This document shows, piece after piece, positions 9,909 to 18,010 of a stretch of 64,000 bases of DNA. This DNA is from Streptomyces sp. NRRL S-646. Its GTDB lineage: Bacteria; Actinomycetota; Actinomycetes; Streptomycetales; Streptomycetaceae. The stretch lies in assembly GCF_000720765.1 (NCBI RefSeq), contig NZ_JODC01000007.1:744001-808000 (forward strand), given 5' to 3'. The position numbers and the translations under genes are program-made. The notes beneath the pieces were generated by a model, which ran no database searches, had not been told where the DNA came from, and saw nothing but the letters and a program-made list of their open reading frames with translations. Numbering within the stretch: position 1 is the stretch's first letter; every line of letters starts with the position of its first letter.

Positions 9909-11225
9909 TCACTTCGCCGGCATCTGCTGCTGGGCCTTCTCGAGCGCCGCCTTCACCGAGTCGGCGGTCACCGCGCGCCCGGCCGCCGCGTCCGCGAACA
10001 GGTCCTTGACGGCCGTGCCGACCGCCGTCTCGAACTGCGACTCGTCGGCGACCTGCGGCAGCGCGGCGGCGCTCGTCGCGAGCGTCTGCTTCAGCACGGA
10101 GTTGGACGCGCTGTTGAACGCGGCATCCGATTGGGCCGCCTTCACGGGCGGGATCGAGCTGTACGCCGTGTTGAGGATCTTCTGCTCGGCGTCGCTGGTC
10201 ATGAACTTCACGAACTTCGTGGCGCCGTCGAGGTTGTGGGTGTTCTTGAAGACGGCGAGGTTGATGCCGGCGACCATCGAGTTGACCTGGGTGCCTGTGC
10301 CGGGGGCGCCGGACTGCACGGGCACGGGCGCGATGCCGTACGAACTCTCGCTCATCCCCTGGGACTTCAGATTGGCGGCGGCGGACTGCCACAACAGCAT
10401 GGCCTGCTTGCCCTTGGCGAAGTCGCTCACGGACTGGTTCTGCGCGTACTCGGCGTCGCCGGTCGGGATGACCTTGTCCTTGGCCATCAGGTCGACGTAC
10501 TGCTTCACGGCGGTGACCACGCCGTCGCCCGTGAAGTCGGGTTTGCCGTCGGCGGTGAAGAAGTCGGCGCCGTGCTGCTTGGCGAAGACGAAGACGTGGT
10601 GGATGTTCTCCGCGAGGTTCGCCCCCTCCGCGCCGAGCGGCGACTTGCCCTTCGCCTTGATCTTCTTGCCGTCGGCGAGCAGTTCGTCCCAGGTGGCCGG
10701 GGGCTTGGAGATGCCCGCCTCGGCGAAGATCTGCTTGTTGTAGTAGAGGGCGTAGGCCATCGAGTACAGCGGTACGGCCGCGGGGTCCTTGCCCGCCGCG
10801 CCCGTCGAGCCGAGTGCCGAGTCGACGAAGCGGTCCTTGCCGCCGATCTTCGCGAGGTTCTTGGCGTCCCAGGGCAGCAGGGCACCGGTGGCCTGCAGGG
10901 AGGCGCTCCAGGTGTTGCCGATGTTGAGGACGTCGGGGCCCTGGCCGGAGGTGGTCGCGGTGAGGATCCGGTTCAGCAGATCCGACCAGGGGACGACCTC
11001 CAGCTTCACCTTGATGCCCGTCTGCTCCTCGAACTTGTCGAGCTCCGGCTGCAGGACCTTCTTGTCGACGGCGATGCTCGCGCCCTGGTTTGAGGCCCAG
11101 TACGTGAGCGTCTTCGGCGAGTCGTCGGACCCGCCGCCTGTCGACGAACCGCCTCCGCAGGCCGAGGCGGCAAGGGCGAGTGACATGGTGACGGCGCCTA
11201 CGGCCGCGGCTCGGATGCTGCGCAT
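9909..11225 (-). CDS. Sugar-binding lipoprotein of ABC importer (SBP family 1, CebE-like)
   Basis: 438-aa extracellular binding lipoprotein. The start at 11225 gives MRSIRAAAVGAVTMSLALA followed by a lipobox ending in Cys and a GGGSSTGGG linker, with GAAGGGA upstream as ribosome-binding site. The mature domain has family-1 features such as 'LTYWASNQGAS', 'DVLNIGNTW' and 'GKQAMLLWQSAA'. It probably binds a beta-glucan-derived oligosaccharide, inferred from the GH1 enzyme in the operon and the divergent beta-helix protein. It is first in its operon, with a plausible promoter at 11277-11305. The exact ligand is unknown. Confidence 0.88.
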   Translation of the reverse strand: MRSIRAAAVGAVTMSLALAASACGGGSSTGGGSDDSPKTLTYWASNQGASIAVDKKVLQPELDKFEEQTGIKVKLEVVPWSDLLNRILTATTSGQGPDVLNIGNTWSASLQATGALLPWDAKNLAKIGGKDRFVDSALGSTGAAGKDPAAVPLYSMAYALYYNKQIFAEAGISKPPATWDELLADGKKIKAKGKSPLGAEGANLAENIHHVFVFAKQHGADFFTADGKPDFTGDGVVTAVKQYVDLMAKDKVIPTGDAEYAQNQSVSDFAKGKQAMLLWQSAAANLKSQGMSESSYGIAPVPVQSGAPGTGTQVNSMVAGINLAVFKNTHNLDGATKFVKFMTSDAEQKILNTAYSSIPPVKAAQSDAAFNSASNSVLKQTLATSAAALPQVADESQFETAVGTAVKDLFADAAAGRAVTADSVKAALEKAQQQMPAK

Positions 11226-11276
11226 GGCTCCCGGTGTCCCTTCGGGGATTGCAGTCATGACTTAATTTAGGACGTG

Positions 11277-11305
11277 AGTTAAACCTCAAGGGATGGACTA
11301 GTCAA
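11277..11305 (-). promoter_or_regulatory. Predicted promoter of sugar importer operon
   Basis: On the minus strand TTGACT (11300-11305) is followed after 17 nt by TTAACT (11277-11282), a reasonable housekeeping-sigma promoter 52 nt upstream of the binding-protein ATG. The -35 lies in GTCAAGGGG (11301-11309), mirrored by CCCCTTGAC (11340-11348), which could supply the -35 for the divergent beta-helix gene. Confidence 0.5.
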
Positions 11306-11382
11306 GGGGTACGGCAACCCTTGCGGAACTCCGGTCGCACCCCTTGACGCGCCCGTTCGGGAAGTTGAAGCATTCACCGGCG

Positions 11383-11396
11383 AGAGAGCGCTCCCA
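11383..11396. promoter_or_regulatory. CebR-like (LacI-family) operator
   Basis: AGAGAGCGCTCCCA matches 12 of 14 positions of the Streptomyces CebR site TGGGAGCGCTCCCA, with a perfect GAGCGCTC core. It lies 40 nt upstream of the beta-helix gene ATG, downstream of the likely promoter, and in the shared intergenic region with the sugar importer. No LacI-family gene is in the window, so the regulator would act in trans. Inference from the published consensus. Confidence 0.6.
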
Positions 11397-11436
11397 AACC
11401 CCACCTCGTTCACTTTCTGAACAGGAGAGCCGCCCC

Positions 11437-13221
11437 ATGCCCCTGCCTGACTCCGGTCTGCCCGCCCTGCGCCGCAGAACCGTCCTCGGCGCAGCCGCCG
11501 CATCCGCCCCCGCGGTGCTCGGTCTGTCCGCCCGCGCGTCCGCCGCCCCCTCCGCCAAGAAGCCGCGGCTCCTCCCCGGCGGCGGCGACCTCGGCCCGAA
11601 CGTCCTGGTCTTCGACCCGTCCACCCCGGGCATCCAGGCCAAGCTGGACGAGGTGTTCACACAGCAGGAGTCGGCCCAGTTCGGCACCGGCCGCTATGCA
11701 CTGCTGTTCAAGCCCGGCACCTACAACGGCCTCAACGCCCAACTCGGCTTCTACACCTCGATCATGGGCCTGGGCCTCTCCCCCGACGACACCACCATCA
11801 ACGGGGACGTCACCGTCGACGCCGGCTGGTTCAACGGCAACGCCACGCAGAACTTCTGGCGCTCGGCGGAGAACCTGGCCCTGGTTCCGGCCAACGGCAC
11901 CAACCGGTGGGCAGTCGCACAGGCGGCCCCCTTCCGCCGTATGCACGTCCGCGGCGGCCTCAACCTCTCGCCCACGGGCTACGGTTGGGCCAGCGGCGGC
12001 TACATCGCCGACAGCCGTATCGACGGCCAGGTCGGACCGTACTCGCAGCAGCAGTGGTACACCCGGGACAGTGCGATCGGCAGCTGGCTCAACGGCGTCT
12101 GGAACATGGTGTTCTCCGGCGTCGAGGGCGCCCCGGCGCAGAGCTTCCCGAACCCGCCGTACACCACACTGGACACGACCCCGGTCTCCCGCGAGAAGCC
12201 CTTCCTGTACGTCACGGGCTCCTCCGACCTCCGTGTGTTCCTGCCGGAGAAGCGGACGAACGCCCGCGGTGTGACCTGGGGCAACGGCACCCCGCGAGGC
12301 ACCTCACTCCCGCTGTCGCAGTTCTACGTCGCCAAGCCGGGCGTGACCGCGGCCACCCTCAACCAGGCGCTCACACAGGGGCTTCACCTGCTGCTGACGC
12401 CGGGGATCTACCACCTCGACCGCCCGATCCAGGTGGACCGCGCCAACACGGTCGTGCTGGGCCTGGGGTACGCAACTCTCGTACCCGACAACGGCGTTAC
12501 GGCCCTGCGCGTAGCCGACGTGGACGGCGTGCGCCTGGCGGGCTTCCTGATCGACGCCGGGCCGGTCAACTCCCCCACCCTGCTGGAGATCGGCCCGCGC
12601 GGCGCGTCCCGGGACCACTCCGCCAACCCGACGACCGTGCAGGACGTGTTCGTCCGCATCGGCGGGGCGGGCGCCGGAAAGGCCACCACCAGCATGGTGA
12701 TCAACAGCCGGCACACCATCGTCGACCACACCTGGGTGTGGCGCGCCGACCACGGCACGGGTGTCGGCTGGGACACCAACCGGGCCGACTACGGGATCGT
12801 CGTCAACGGCGACGACGTGCTGTGCACCGGCCTGTTCGTCGAGCACTTCAACAAGTACGACGTGCAGTGGTACGGCCAGCGGGGCCGCACGATCTTCTTC
12901 CAGAACGAGAAGGCCTACGACGCCCCGGACCAGGCCGCGATCCAGAACGGCTCGGCGAAGGGCTACGCGGCCTACAAGGTCGGCGACGGCGTCACCGCGC
13001 ACGAGGGCTGGGGCCTGGGCAGTTACTGCTACTACAACGTCGACCCGACGATCGTGCAGCACAACGGTTTCGCCGCGCCGAACCGGCCCGGAGTGCGCTT
13101 CCACGACCTGCTGGTGGTCTCCCTGGGCGGAAAGGGCCAGTACGAACACGTCATCAACGACACGGGCGCGCCCACGTCGGGCACCTCCACGGTGCCGTCC
13201 ACGGTGGTGTCGTATCCGTGA
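11437..13221 (+). CDS. Secreted right-handed beta-helix protein (putative polysaccharide-active enzyme)
   Basis: 594-aa exported protein. The N-terminus has a twin-arginine-like 'LRRRTVLGAAAASAPAVLG' leader ending around ASA. The body shows repeated turns of a pectin-lyase-like beta-helix ('TINGDVTVDAGW', 'RMHVRGGLNLS', 'VVLGLGYATLVP', 'DGVRLAGFLIDAG'). 'GRYALLFKPGTYNGL' is characteristic of a large actinomycete family often mislabelled adenylyl cyclase and structurally reminiscent of GH55-type beta-1,3-glucanases. ATG at 11437 has ACAGGAGAG at good spacing. The divergent position to a gluco-oligosaccharide importer plus GH1 enzyme, with a CebR-like operator, suggests glucan degradation. The catalytic residue is not identified, so the activity is uncertain. 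Confidence 0.75.
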   Translation: MPLPDSGLPALRRRTVLGAAAASAPAVLGLSARASAAPSAKKPRLLPGGGDLGPNVLVFDPSTPGIQAKLDEVFTQQESAQFGTGRYALLFKPGTYNGLNAQLGFYTSIMGLGLSPDDTTINGDVTVDAGWFNGNATQNFWRSAENLALVPANGTNRWAVAQAAPFRRMHVRGGLNLSPTGYGWASGGYIADSRIDGQVGPYSQQQWYTRDSAIGSWLNGVWNMVFSGVEGAPAQSFPNPPYTTLDTTPVSREKPFLYVTGSSDLRVFLPEKRTNARGVTWGNGTPRGTSLPLSQFYVAKPGVTAATLNQALTQGLHLLLTPGIYHLDRPIQVDRANTVVLGLGYATLVPDNGVTALRVADVDGVRLAGFLIDAGPVNSPTLLEIGPRGASRDHSANPTTVQDVFVRIGGAGAGKATTSMVINSRHTIVDHTWVWRADHGTGVGWDTNRADYGIVVNGDDVLCTGLFVEHFNKYDVQWYGQRGRTIFFQNEKAYDAPDQAAIQNGSAKGYAAYKVGDGVTAHEGWGLGSYCYYNVDPTIVQHNGFAAPNRPGVRFHDLLVVSLGGKGQYEHVINDTGAPTSGTSTVPSTVVSYP

Positions 13222-13232
13222 GCGAGCGGCGG

Positions 13233-13254
13233 CCCCGCCCGTTAAGGGGCGGGG
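13233..13254 (+). terminator. Hairpin terminator after beta-helix gene
   Basis: Perfect stem CCCCGCCC / GGGCGGGG with a 6-nt loop, 11 nt after the stop codon. There is no U-tract, as is usual for streptomycete terminators. Confidence 0.7.
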
Positions 13255-13302
13255 TCGCCGTGTCGATCACCGGATCGCGGTGGCGGTGTCTTGTCCCTGA
13301 GC

Positions 13303-13334
13303 GGCGGCCCCGCCCGCGTACGGGAGGGGCCGCC
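13303..13334. terminator. Hairpin terminator at end of EF-G paralogue gene
   Basis: GGCGGCCCC / GGGGCCGCC arms (13303-13311 and 13326-13334) with an inner CCCG/CGGG pairing. It lies 7 nt past the EF-G paralogue stop (minus strand) and separates it from the convergent beta-helix gene. Confidence 0.7.
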
Positions 13335-13341
13335 TTCTCAG

Positions 13342-15384
13342 TCACCGGGCCGCGGTCGCGGCCGGCGCCTGCGCGTAGCCCGTGGGGCGGGCCGTGAAAG
13401 TGCCGCGGCCCTGTGTCCGGCTGCGCAACCGGGTTGCGTAGCCGAAGAGTTCGGCCAGCGGCACCGTGGCCGTGACGACCGCCGCGCCGCCACGCGTGGC
13501 CGAGCCCGAGACCCGGCCGCGGCGGGCGGCGAGGTCTCCGAGCACGCCGCCGACGGCGTCCTCGGGGACGGTGACCGTGACCTCGACGACGGGTTCCAAC
13601 AGGACCATCGCGCAGGCCCGCAGGGCCTCTCGGAGACCGAGTCTGCCCGCCGTGCGGAAGGCGGTCTCCGAGGAGTCCTTCACGTGGGTCGCCCCGTCGC
13701 TGAGGGTCACGCGCAGCCCGGTCACCGGATGACCGCCGAGCGGTCCCTCGGCGAGTGCGTCCCGGCAGCCGGCCTCGACCGCGCGGACGTACTCCTGCGG
13801 CACCCGCCCGCCGACGACGGCCGAACGGAACTCGAAACCTTCGTCGAGGGGCTCGACATCGAGGACGACATGCGCGAACTGCCCTGCTCCGCCGTCCTGT
13901 TTGACGTGCCGGAAGACCAGACCGGACACCCCGCGGCCGACCGTCTCGCGGTAACTCACCCTTGGACGGCCGACGTTGACCTCAAGACCGTGGGCGCTCC
14001 GCAGCTTCTCCGCCGCGACCTCCAGGTGCAGCTCACCCATCCCGGACAGCACCGTCTGGCCGGTCTCGGGGTCGGTCCGCACGACCAGCGAGGGGTCCTC
14101 CTCCGTCAGCCGTGCGAGCGCCGAGGCCAGCTTGTCTGCGTCGGTGGACCTGCGGGCCTCCACGGCCACGGAGACCACCGGCTCGGCGACGCCCGGCGGT
14201 TCGAGCACGATCGGCGCGCCGGGGGCGCACAGGGTCGAGCCGGCGCGGGCGGACTTCAGGCCGGCCACGGCGACGATGTCCCCGGCGACCGCACGGTCCA
14301 CATGTGCGTGCCGGTCGGCCTGCACCCGCAGGATCCGCCCGATCCGCTCGGTACGGCGCACTCCCGCGTCCCACACGGCTTCTCCCTTCTCGATCGTTCC
14401 CGAATACACCCGCACATACGTCAGCCGCCCCGTCGGGGTGGCATTCACCTTGAACGCCAGCGCCGCGAACGGCGCTGCCGGATCGGCCGCCCGCTTCTGC
14501 TCCGTACCGTCGAACGTCCCTTGTACGGGGGGCACGTCGAGCGGCGAGGGCAGGTACGAGACGACGGCGTCGAGCAGCGGTTCGATGCCGCGGTTGCGGT
14601 AGGCCGAGCCGCACAGCACCACCACGCCGTCACCGCTGCGGGTCAGTTCGCGCAGGGCGGCGACGAGGGTCTGCGCGGACACGGCCGCCCGCATGCAGAA
14701 CTCGTCCAGTGCGCCGGTGTGCAGCTCGGCCACCGCCTCCTCCAGCAGCCGCCGACGCCGCTGCGCCTCCTCGCGCAGCTCCTGAGGCACCGGCCCCTCC
14801 ACAGCCGTGTCGCTGCCGTCGTCCCAGACCAGCGTCCGCATGCGGACGAGGTCGACGACACCGCGGAACCCGTTCTCCGCGCCGATCGGCATCTGCACGA
14901 CCAGCGGCGCCGGATGCAGCCGCTCGCGGATCGAGGCGACGGCCGTGTCGAGGTCGGCGCCCGCGCGGTCCAGCTTGTTGACGAACGCGATTCTCGGCAC
15001 GCCATGCCGGTCGGCCTGCCGCCACACGGACTCGCTCTGCGGCTCGACCCCGGCGACGGCGTCGAACACCGCGACCGCGCCGTCGAGCACCCGCAGCGAG
15101 CGCTCCACCTCGTCGGCGAAGTCCACATGCCCGGGGGTGTCGATGAGGTTGATCCGATGGCCTTCCCAGGCGCAGCTGACCGCCGCGGCGAAGATGGTGA
15201 TCCCGCGATCGCGCTCCTGCGGATCGAAGTCGGTGATGGTGGTGCCGTCGTGAACCTCACCGCGCCGGTGTGTGGTTCCGGTGGCGTACAGGATCCGCTC
15301 TGTGACGGTGGTCTTGCCCGCGTCGACGTGGGCAAGGATGCCGAGGTTGCGGACGAGGGCGAGAGTGTTGAGGTTGGTGCGCAC
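13342..15384 (-). CDS. Translation elongation factor G paralogue (FusA2/ribosomal-protection-like GTPase)
   Basis: 680-aa translational GTPase with all G motifs: P-loop AHVDAGKTT (about residues 18-26), 'RGITI', DTPGHVDF and NKLD. Domains II-V follow, with 'GMGELHLEV' in domain III and '[15 protein letters not shown]' in IV/V. It is an EF-G-like factor, shorter and divergent from housekeeping EF-G, in the family that includes FusA2/EF-G2 and TetM-type ribosome-protection proteins. The GTG at 15384 gives the family-like start [16 protein letters not shown], with AAAGG upstream; an ATG at 15417 is the alternative. A 17-bp perfect palindrome and a small ORF lie immediately upstream, suggesting regulated expression. 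Confidence 0.88.
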   Translation of the reverse strand: MRTNLNTLALVRNLGILAHVDAGKTTVTERILYATGTTHRRGEVHDGTTITDFDPQERDRGITIFAAAVSCAWEGHRINLIDTPGHVDFADEVERSLRVLDGAVAVFDAVAGVEPQSESVWRQADRHGVPRIAFVNKLDRAGADLDTAVASIRERLHPAPLVVQMPIGAENGFRGVVDLVRMRTLVWDDGSDTAVEGPVPQELREEAQRRRRLLEEAVAELHTGALDEFCMRAAVSAQTLVAALRELTRSGDGVVVLCGSAYRNRGIEPLLDAVVSYLPSPLDVPPVQGTFDGTEQKRAADPAAPFAALAFKVNATPTGRLTYVRVYSGTIEKGEAVWDAGVRRTERIGRILRVQADRHAHVDRAVAGDIVAVAGLKSARAGSTLCAPGAPIVLEPPGVAEPVVSVAVEARRSTDADKLASALARLTEEDPSLVVRTDPETGQTVLSGMGELHLEVAAEKLRSAHGLEVNVGRPRVSYRETVGRGVSGLVFRHVKQDGGAGQFAHVVLDVEPLDEGFEFRSAVVGGRVPQEYVRAVEAGCRDALAEGPLGGHPVTGLRVTLSDGATHVKDSSETAFRTAGRLGLREALRACAMVLLEPVVEVTVTVPEDAVGGVLGDLAARRGRVSGSATRGGAAVVTATVPLAELFGYATRLRSRTQGRGTFTARPTGYAQAPAATAAR

Positions 15385-15411
15385 GGCCCGTTGGCCTTTC
15401 TGGTGATCGCT

Positions 15412-15428
15412 GATCATCGGCGATGATC
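15412..15428. promoter_or_regulatory. 17-bp perfect palindrome upstream of EF-G paralogue
   Basis: GATCATCG-G-CGATGATC, perfectly symmetric with a one-base centre. It covers the alternative ATG and lies 28 nt upstream of the chosen GTG of the EF-G paralogue. It could be an operator or a structured leader element. A matching regulator is not evident. Confidence 0.5.
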
Positions 15429-15496
15429 GGAATGGGCAGCGCGATTCCCGGACGAACGGGCCCGACCAGGGGTGCCGGTGAATACGGCAGGCCGCG

Positions 15497-15613
15497 TCAG
15501 ACGTTCGTCACGGGCATCCGGTACCGGCCGCGCAGCGGGCACCGGACGGACGGGGACACGAGGATCACCTCGAACTGCGAGCAGGGGACGACGACTGTGG
15601 TGCAGTAACGCAC
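15497..15613 (-). CDS. Putative 38-aa leader peptide/small protein upstream of EF-G paralogue
   Basis: Short frame GTG-TGA on the minus strand encoding a 38-residue peptide beginning [20 protein letters not shown] and ending RYRMPVTNV. It has a very good Shine-Dalgarno (GGAGG, 6 nt spacing). It ends 113 nt before the GTG of the EF-G paralogue, on the same strand. Three cysteines are present. No family is recognised. The position resembles leader peptides that control ribosome-related genes by attenuation, but this is inference, and it may instead be an independent small protein. Confidence 0.45.
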   Translation of the reverse strand: MRYCTTVVVPCSQFEVILVSPSVRCPLRGRYRMPVTNV

Positions 15614-15814
15614 GGCCGTCCTCCTCACTCGTCCCGCGCGTCACGGCGACGCACGGTGCGTGGCGAGTGTAGGGAGCGCCGAGGGGGCGGGGCACCCGAT
15701 TTTCCGGCGGCGCGCAGCAGGTGAACTTTCCTGAAACGTCCGGAACTTCTCTGCCGCGCCACTAGTTTCCACGGTGCTGTAGATCTCTTACGACACCGAA
15801 CACATGGAGTTCTC

Positions 15815-16270
15815 ATGGCCCTGTGGGACCGCATCAAGGAATCCGCGACGACGATGCAGACCCAGCTCGTGGCGAAGAAGAACGACCTGAAGAGCGGAGC
15901 GTTCCGCGATGCCAGCATGGCGATGTGCGCCCTGGTCGCAGCCGCTGACGGCACCATCGACCCGGCCGAGCGGCAGCGCGTGGCCCAGTTGATCGCCACC
16001 AACGAGGTCCTGCAGAACTTCCCCGCCGACGATCTGCGCCGCCGCTTCGAGGAGAACCTGAACAAGCTGACGACGGACTTCGCCTTCGGCAAGGTCAGCG
16101 TGCTGCAGGAGATCGCCAAGGCGAAGAAGAAGCCCGCCGAGGCCCGTGCCGTCGTCCAGATCGGCATCGTCATCGGGGGCGCCGACGGCGACTTCGACAA
16201 GACGGAGCAGGCCGTGGTGCGGGAGGCGTGCTACACCCTCGACCTGCCGCCGCACGAGTTCGACCTCTGA
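15815..16270 (+). CDS. TerB-like tellurite-resistance/stress protein
   Basis: 151-aa soluble helical protein. The TerB fold is indicated by two acidic repeats, 'AAADGTIDPAERQRVAQLI' (about residues 42-60) and 'GGADGDFDKTEQAVVREAC' (about 121-139), the metal-binding-type loops of the family. 'MALWDRIKESATTMQTQLVAKKNDLKSG' is the usual N-terminus of streptomycete TerB homologues. ATG at 15815 has GGAG 5 nt upstream. It is usually associated with TerD-type calcium-binding stress proteins; none is adjacent here. It is divergent from the EF-G paralogue and followed by a very long palindrome that may terminate it. Confidence 0.85.
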   Translation: MALWDRIKESATTMQTQLVAKKNDLKSGAFRDASMAMCALVAAADGTIDPAERQRVAQLIATNEVLQNFPADDLRRRFEENLNKLTTDFAFGKVSVLQEIAKAKKKPAEARAVVQIGIVIGGADGDFDKTEQAVVREACYTLDLPPHEFDL

Positions 16271-16370
16271 TCCGGACGAAGCCGGCCGGCACCGCCCCCT
16301 GGTCGGGTCGCCGTCCAGCACCCGGCGCATGCGGTGCGCGGCGAGCCCCGCCTCCACGGCGGCGGCTGTC

Positions 16371-16424
16371 CACTTGGGGGAGCGGCATTGAGCGCTGCAG
16401 CGCTCAATGCCGCTCCCCCAAGTG
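16371..16424. terminator. 54-bp perfect palindrome, probable strong terminator
   Basis: Two 27-bp arms are exact reverse complements with no mismatch and no loop; the centre is CTGCAG. The arm begins CACTTGGGGGAGCGGCATTG. It lies 100 nt after the TerB stop and 59 nt before the acyltransferase start. The RNA would form a very stable hairpin. Perfect symmetry over 54 bp is rare for an ordinary terminator and could also mark a mobile or recombination-prone DNA element. Confidence 0.75.
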
Positions 16425-16483
16425 AGACGCAGGCTCACCTCTGCGGGTGGTTTACGTCGCGCAGAACCGGTGAGGCGCGTAGG

Positions 16484-17632
16484 ATGTCCCACCCCCAGAC
16501 CACAGCCGTAACCCAGGTAAGACACGCATCAGAGAGCGCAGGTTCCCCACGCGGTGCGCAGCAAGGGCGGGTGAAACAGCGCGACGCCTACTTCGACAAC
16601 GCGAAGTATCTGGCGATCGTGCTGGTGGCGATGGGCCACGCGTGGGAGCCGCTGCGGGACGGCAGCCGGACGGTCACCGCGCTCTACAACCTCGTCTACG
16701 CCTTCCACATGCCGGCGTTCATCGTGATCTCCGGCTACTTCTCCCGCGGGTTCGACGCGAGCCCGGCCAAGATCAGACGACTTGTGACCGGCGTCGCCGT
16801 TCCCTATGTGGTCTTCGAGACGGCATACACCCTTTTCACTCGCTGGACCGACGGTGTCCCGGACCGGCCGATCACCATCCTGGACCCCTTGTACCTGACG
16901 TGGTTCCTGGTGGCGCTGTTCATCTGGCGGCTGACCACCCCGCTCTGGCAGAAGGTGCGCCGGCCACTGCCGGTGGCGCTCGTCGTCGCGATGCTGGCGA
17001 CCGTCTCCCCGTCCATCGGCAACGACCTCGATCTGCAGCGGGTGCTGCAGTTCTTGCCGTACTTCGTGGTCGGTCTGTGCCTGCGGCCGGAGCACTTCCG
17101 GCTGGTACGCCGCTGGAAGGTGCGCGTCCTGGCCGTTCCGGTGTTCGTCTGTGCGCTCGTCGCGTCGTACTGGGCGGTGCCGCGGATGACCGGCGCCTGG
17201 TTCTTCCACCGCGACAGCGCCCAGGAGCTGGGCGCGCCCGCCTGGTACGGGCCGGTGATGACACTGGCCGTGTTCGGCTGCTCGATGGTTCTGGTCGCCT
17301 GCTTCCTGGCCTGGGTACCGGGTCGCCGCCTGTGGTTCACCGCCCTGGGCGCGGGCACGTTGTACGGCTACCTGCTGCACGGCTTCGTCGCCCAGGGATC
17401 GAAGTTCTGGGGCTGGTACTCCCCCGCCTGGATCCACGGGCCGCTCGGCGAGATCACCGTCACGCTCGCCGCCGCCGCGATCGTGACCGTGCTGTGCACA
17501 CCGCCCGTCCGGCGGATCTTCCGCTTCGCCGTGGAGCCGACCATGGAGTGGGCGTTTCGACGGGACACACGCACGGCGCCCGGAACGGTCCGGGAGCAGG
17601 GGCCCCGGATCGGGTCACAAGCGTTGTCCTGA
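16484..17632 (+). CDS. Membrane acyltransferase, family 3
   Basis: 382-aa integral membrane protein with about 10 helices. It matches the acyltransferase-3/fucose-O-acetylase-like family: 'RDAYFDNAKYLAIVLVAMGHAWEPL' (about residues 28-52, with the conserved His at the end of helix 1) and 'AFHMPAFIVISGYFSRGF' (helix 2). Such proteins O-acylate sugars, lipids or surface polymers. The ATG at 16484 is chosen because it has GAGG 8 nt upstream and gives the family-like N-terminus; in-frame sequence further upstream runs into the palindrome. It is convergent with tRNA-Leu and shares its terminator region. The substrate is unknown. Confidence 0.85.
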   Translation: MSHPQTTAVTQVRHASESAGSPRGAQQGRVKQRDAYFDNAKYLAIVLVAMGHAWEPLRDGSRTVTALYNLVYAFHMPAFIVISGYFSRGFDASPAKIRRLVTGVAVPYVVFETAYTLFTRWTDGVPDRPITILDPLYLTWFLVALFIWRLTTPLWQKVRRPLPVALVVAMLATVSPSIGNDLDLQRVLQFLPYFVVGLCLRPEHFRLVRRWKVRVLAVPVFVCALVASYWAVPRMTGAWFFHRDSAQELGAPAWYGPVMTLAVFGCSMVLVACFLAWVPGRRLWFTALGAGTLYGYLLHGFVAQGSKFWGWYSPAWIHGPLGEITVTLAAAAIVTVLCTPPVRRIFRFAVEPTMEWAFRRDTRTAPGTVREQGPRIGSQALS

Positions 17633-17658
17633 CGTCACCGGCATTCCAGAAACGCAAA

Positions 17659-17681
17659 AGACCCCTGCTGAGCAGGGGTCT
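17659..17681 (-). terminator. Rho-independent terminator of tRNA-Leu
   Basis: AGACCCCTGCT / AGCAGGGGTCT stem followed (minus strand) by TTTT, starting 4 nt after the tRNA CCA end. It probably also stops readthrough from the convergent acyltransferase gene. Confidence 0.85.
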
Positions 17682-17684
17682 CAC

Positions 17685-17772
17685 TGGTGTCCGAGGGGGG
17701 ACTTGAACCCCCACGCCCGATAAAGGGCACTAGCACCTCAAGCTAGCGCGTCTGCCATTCCGCCACCCGGAC
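17685..17772 (-). tRNA. tRNA-Leu (anticodon GAG)
   Basis: Full cloverleaf on the minus strand: acceptor GTCCGGG/CTCGGAC (one G-T pair), anticodon stem CTAGC/GCTAG around loop TTGAGGT (anticodon GAG, reads CUC/CUU), a long class-II variable arm, and T-loop GTTCAAGTC. Discriminator A is followed by an encoded CCA; 88 nt including CCA. No integrase or attachment repeat is adjacent. Confidence 0.97.
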
Positions 17773-17970
17773 CAGGTGTCTGCCGCCTGACCGGGGGTGT
17801 TCCCCGCGGCGACATGGACAACAATACCAAGGTTTCGGAGTGCCTTTCACCTGCATATCCACCCCTTGGGCGGCGCCCGCGGGCGGCCGGGAGCGGGCTG
17901 CAGGACGCGTCACCGGAGGTGACTCCACGACTACGGGCTTGGCCGGATCACGCCGTGCCGAGGTGATCGC

Positions 17971-18002
17971 CGGGTGGCGCTCCCGGAGCGGGGCGCCACC
18001 CG
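17971..18002 (-). terminator. Hairpin terminator after aldehyde dehydrogenase gene
   Basis: CGGGTGGCGC / GCGCCACCCG, 10-bp perfect stem with a 12-nt loop, 8 nt past the aldehyde dehydrogenase stop on the minus strand. The rest of the 17773-18010 gap shows nothing else. Confidence 0.65.
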
Positions 18003-18010
18003 AGCGTCTC

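Noticed and set aside
17685..17772. tRNA-Leu as an integration site of a mobile element
   Set aside because: No integrase, no direct repeat of the tRNA 3' end and no foreign-looking genes on either side.
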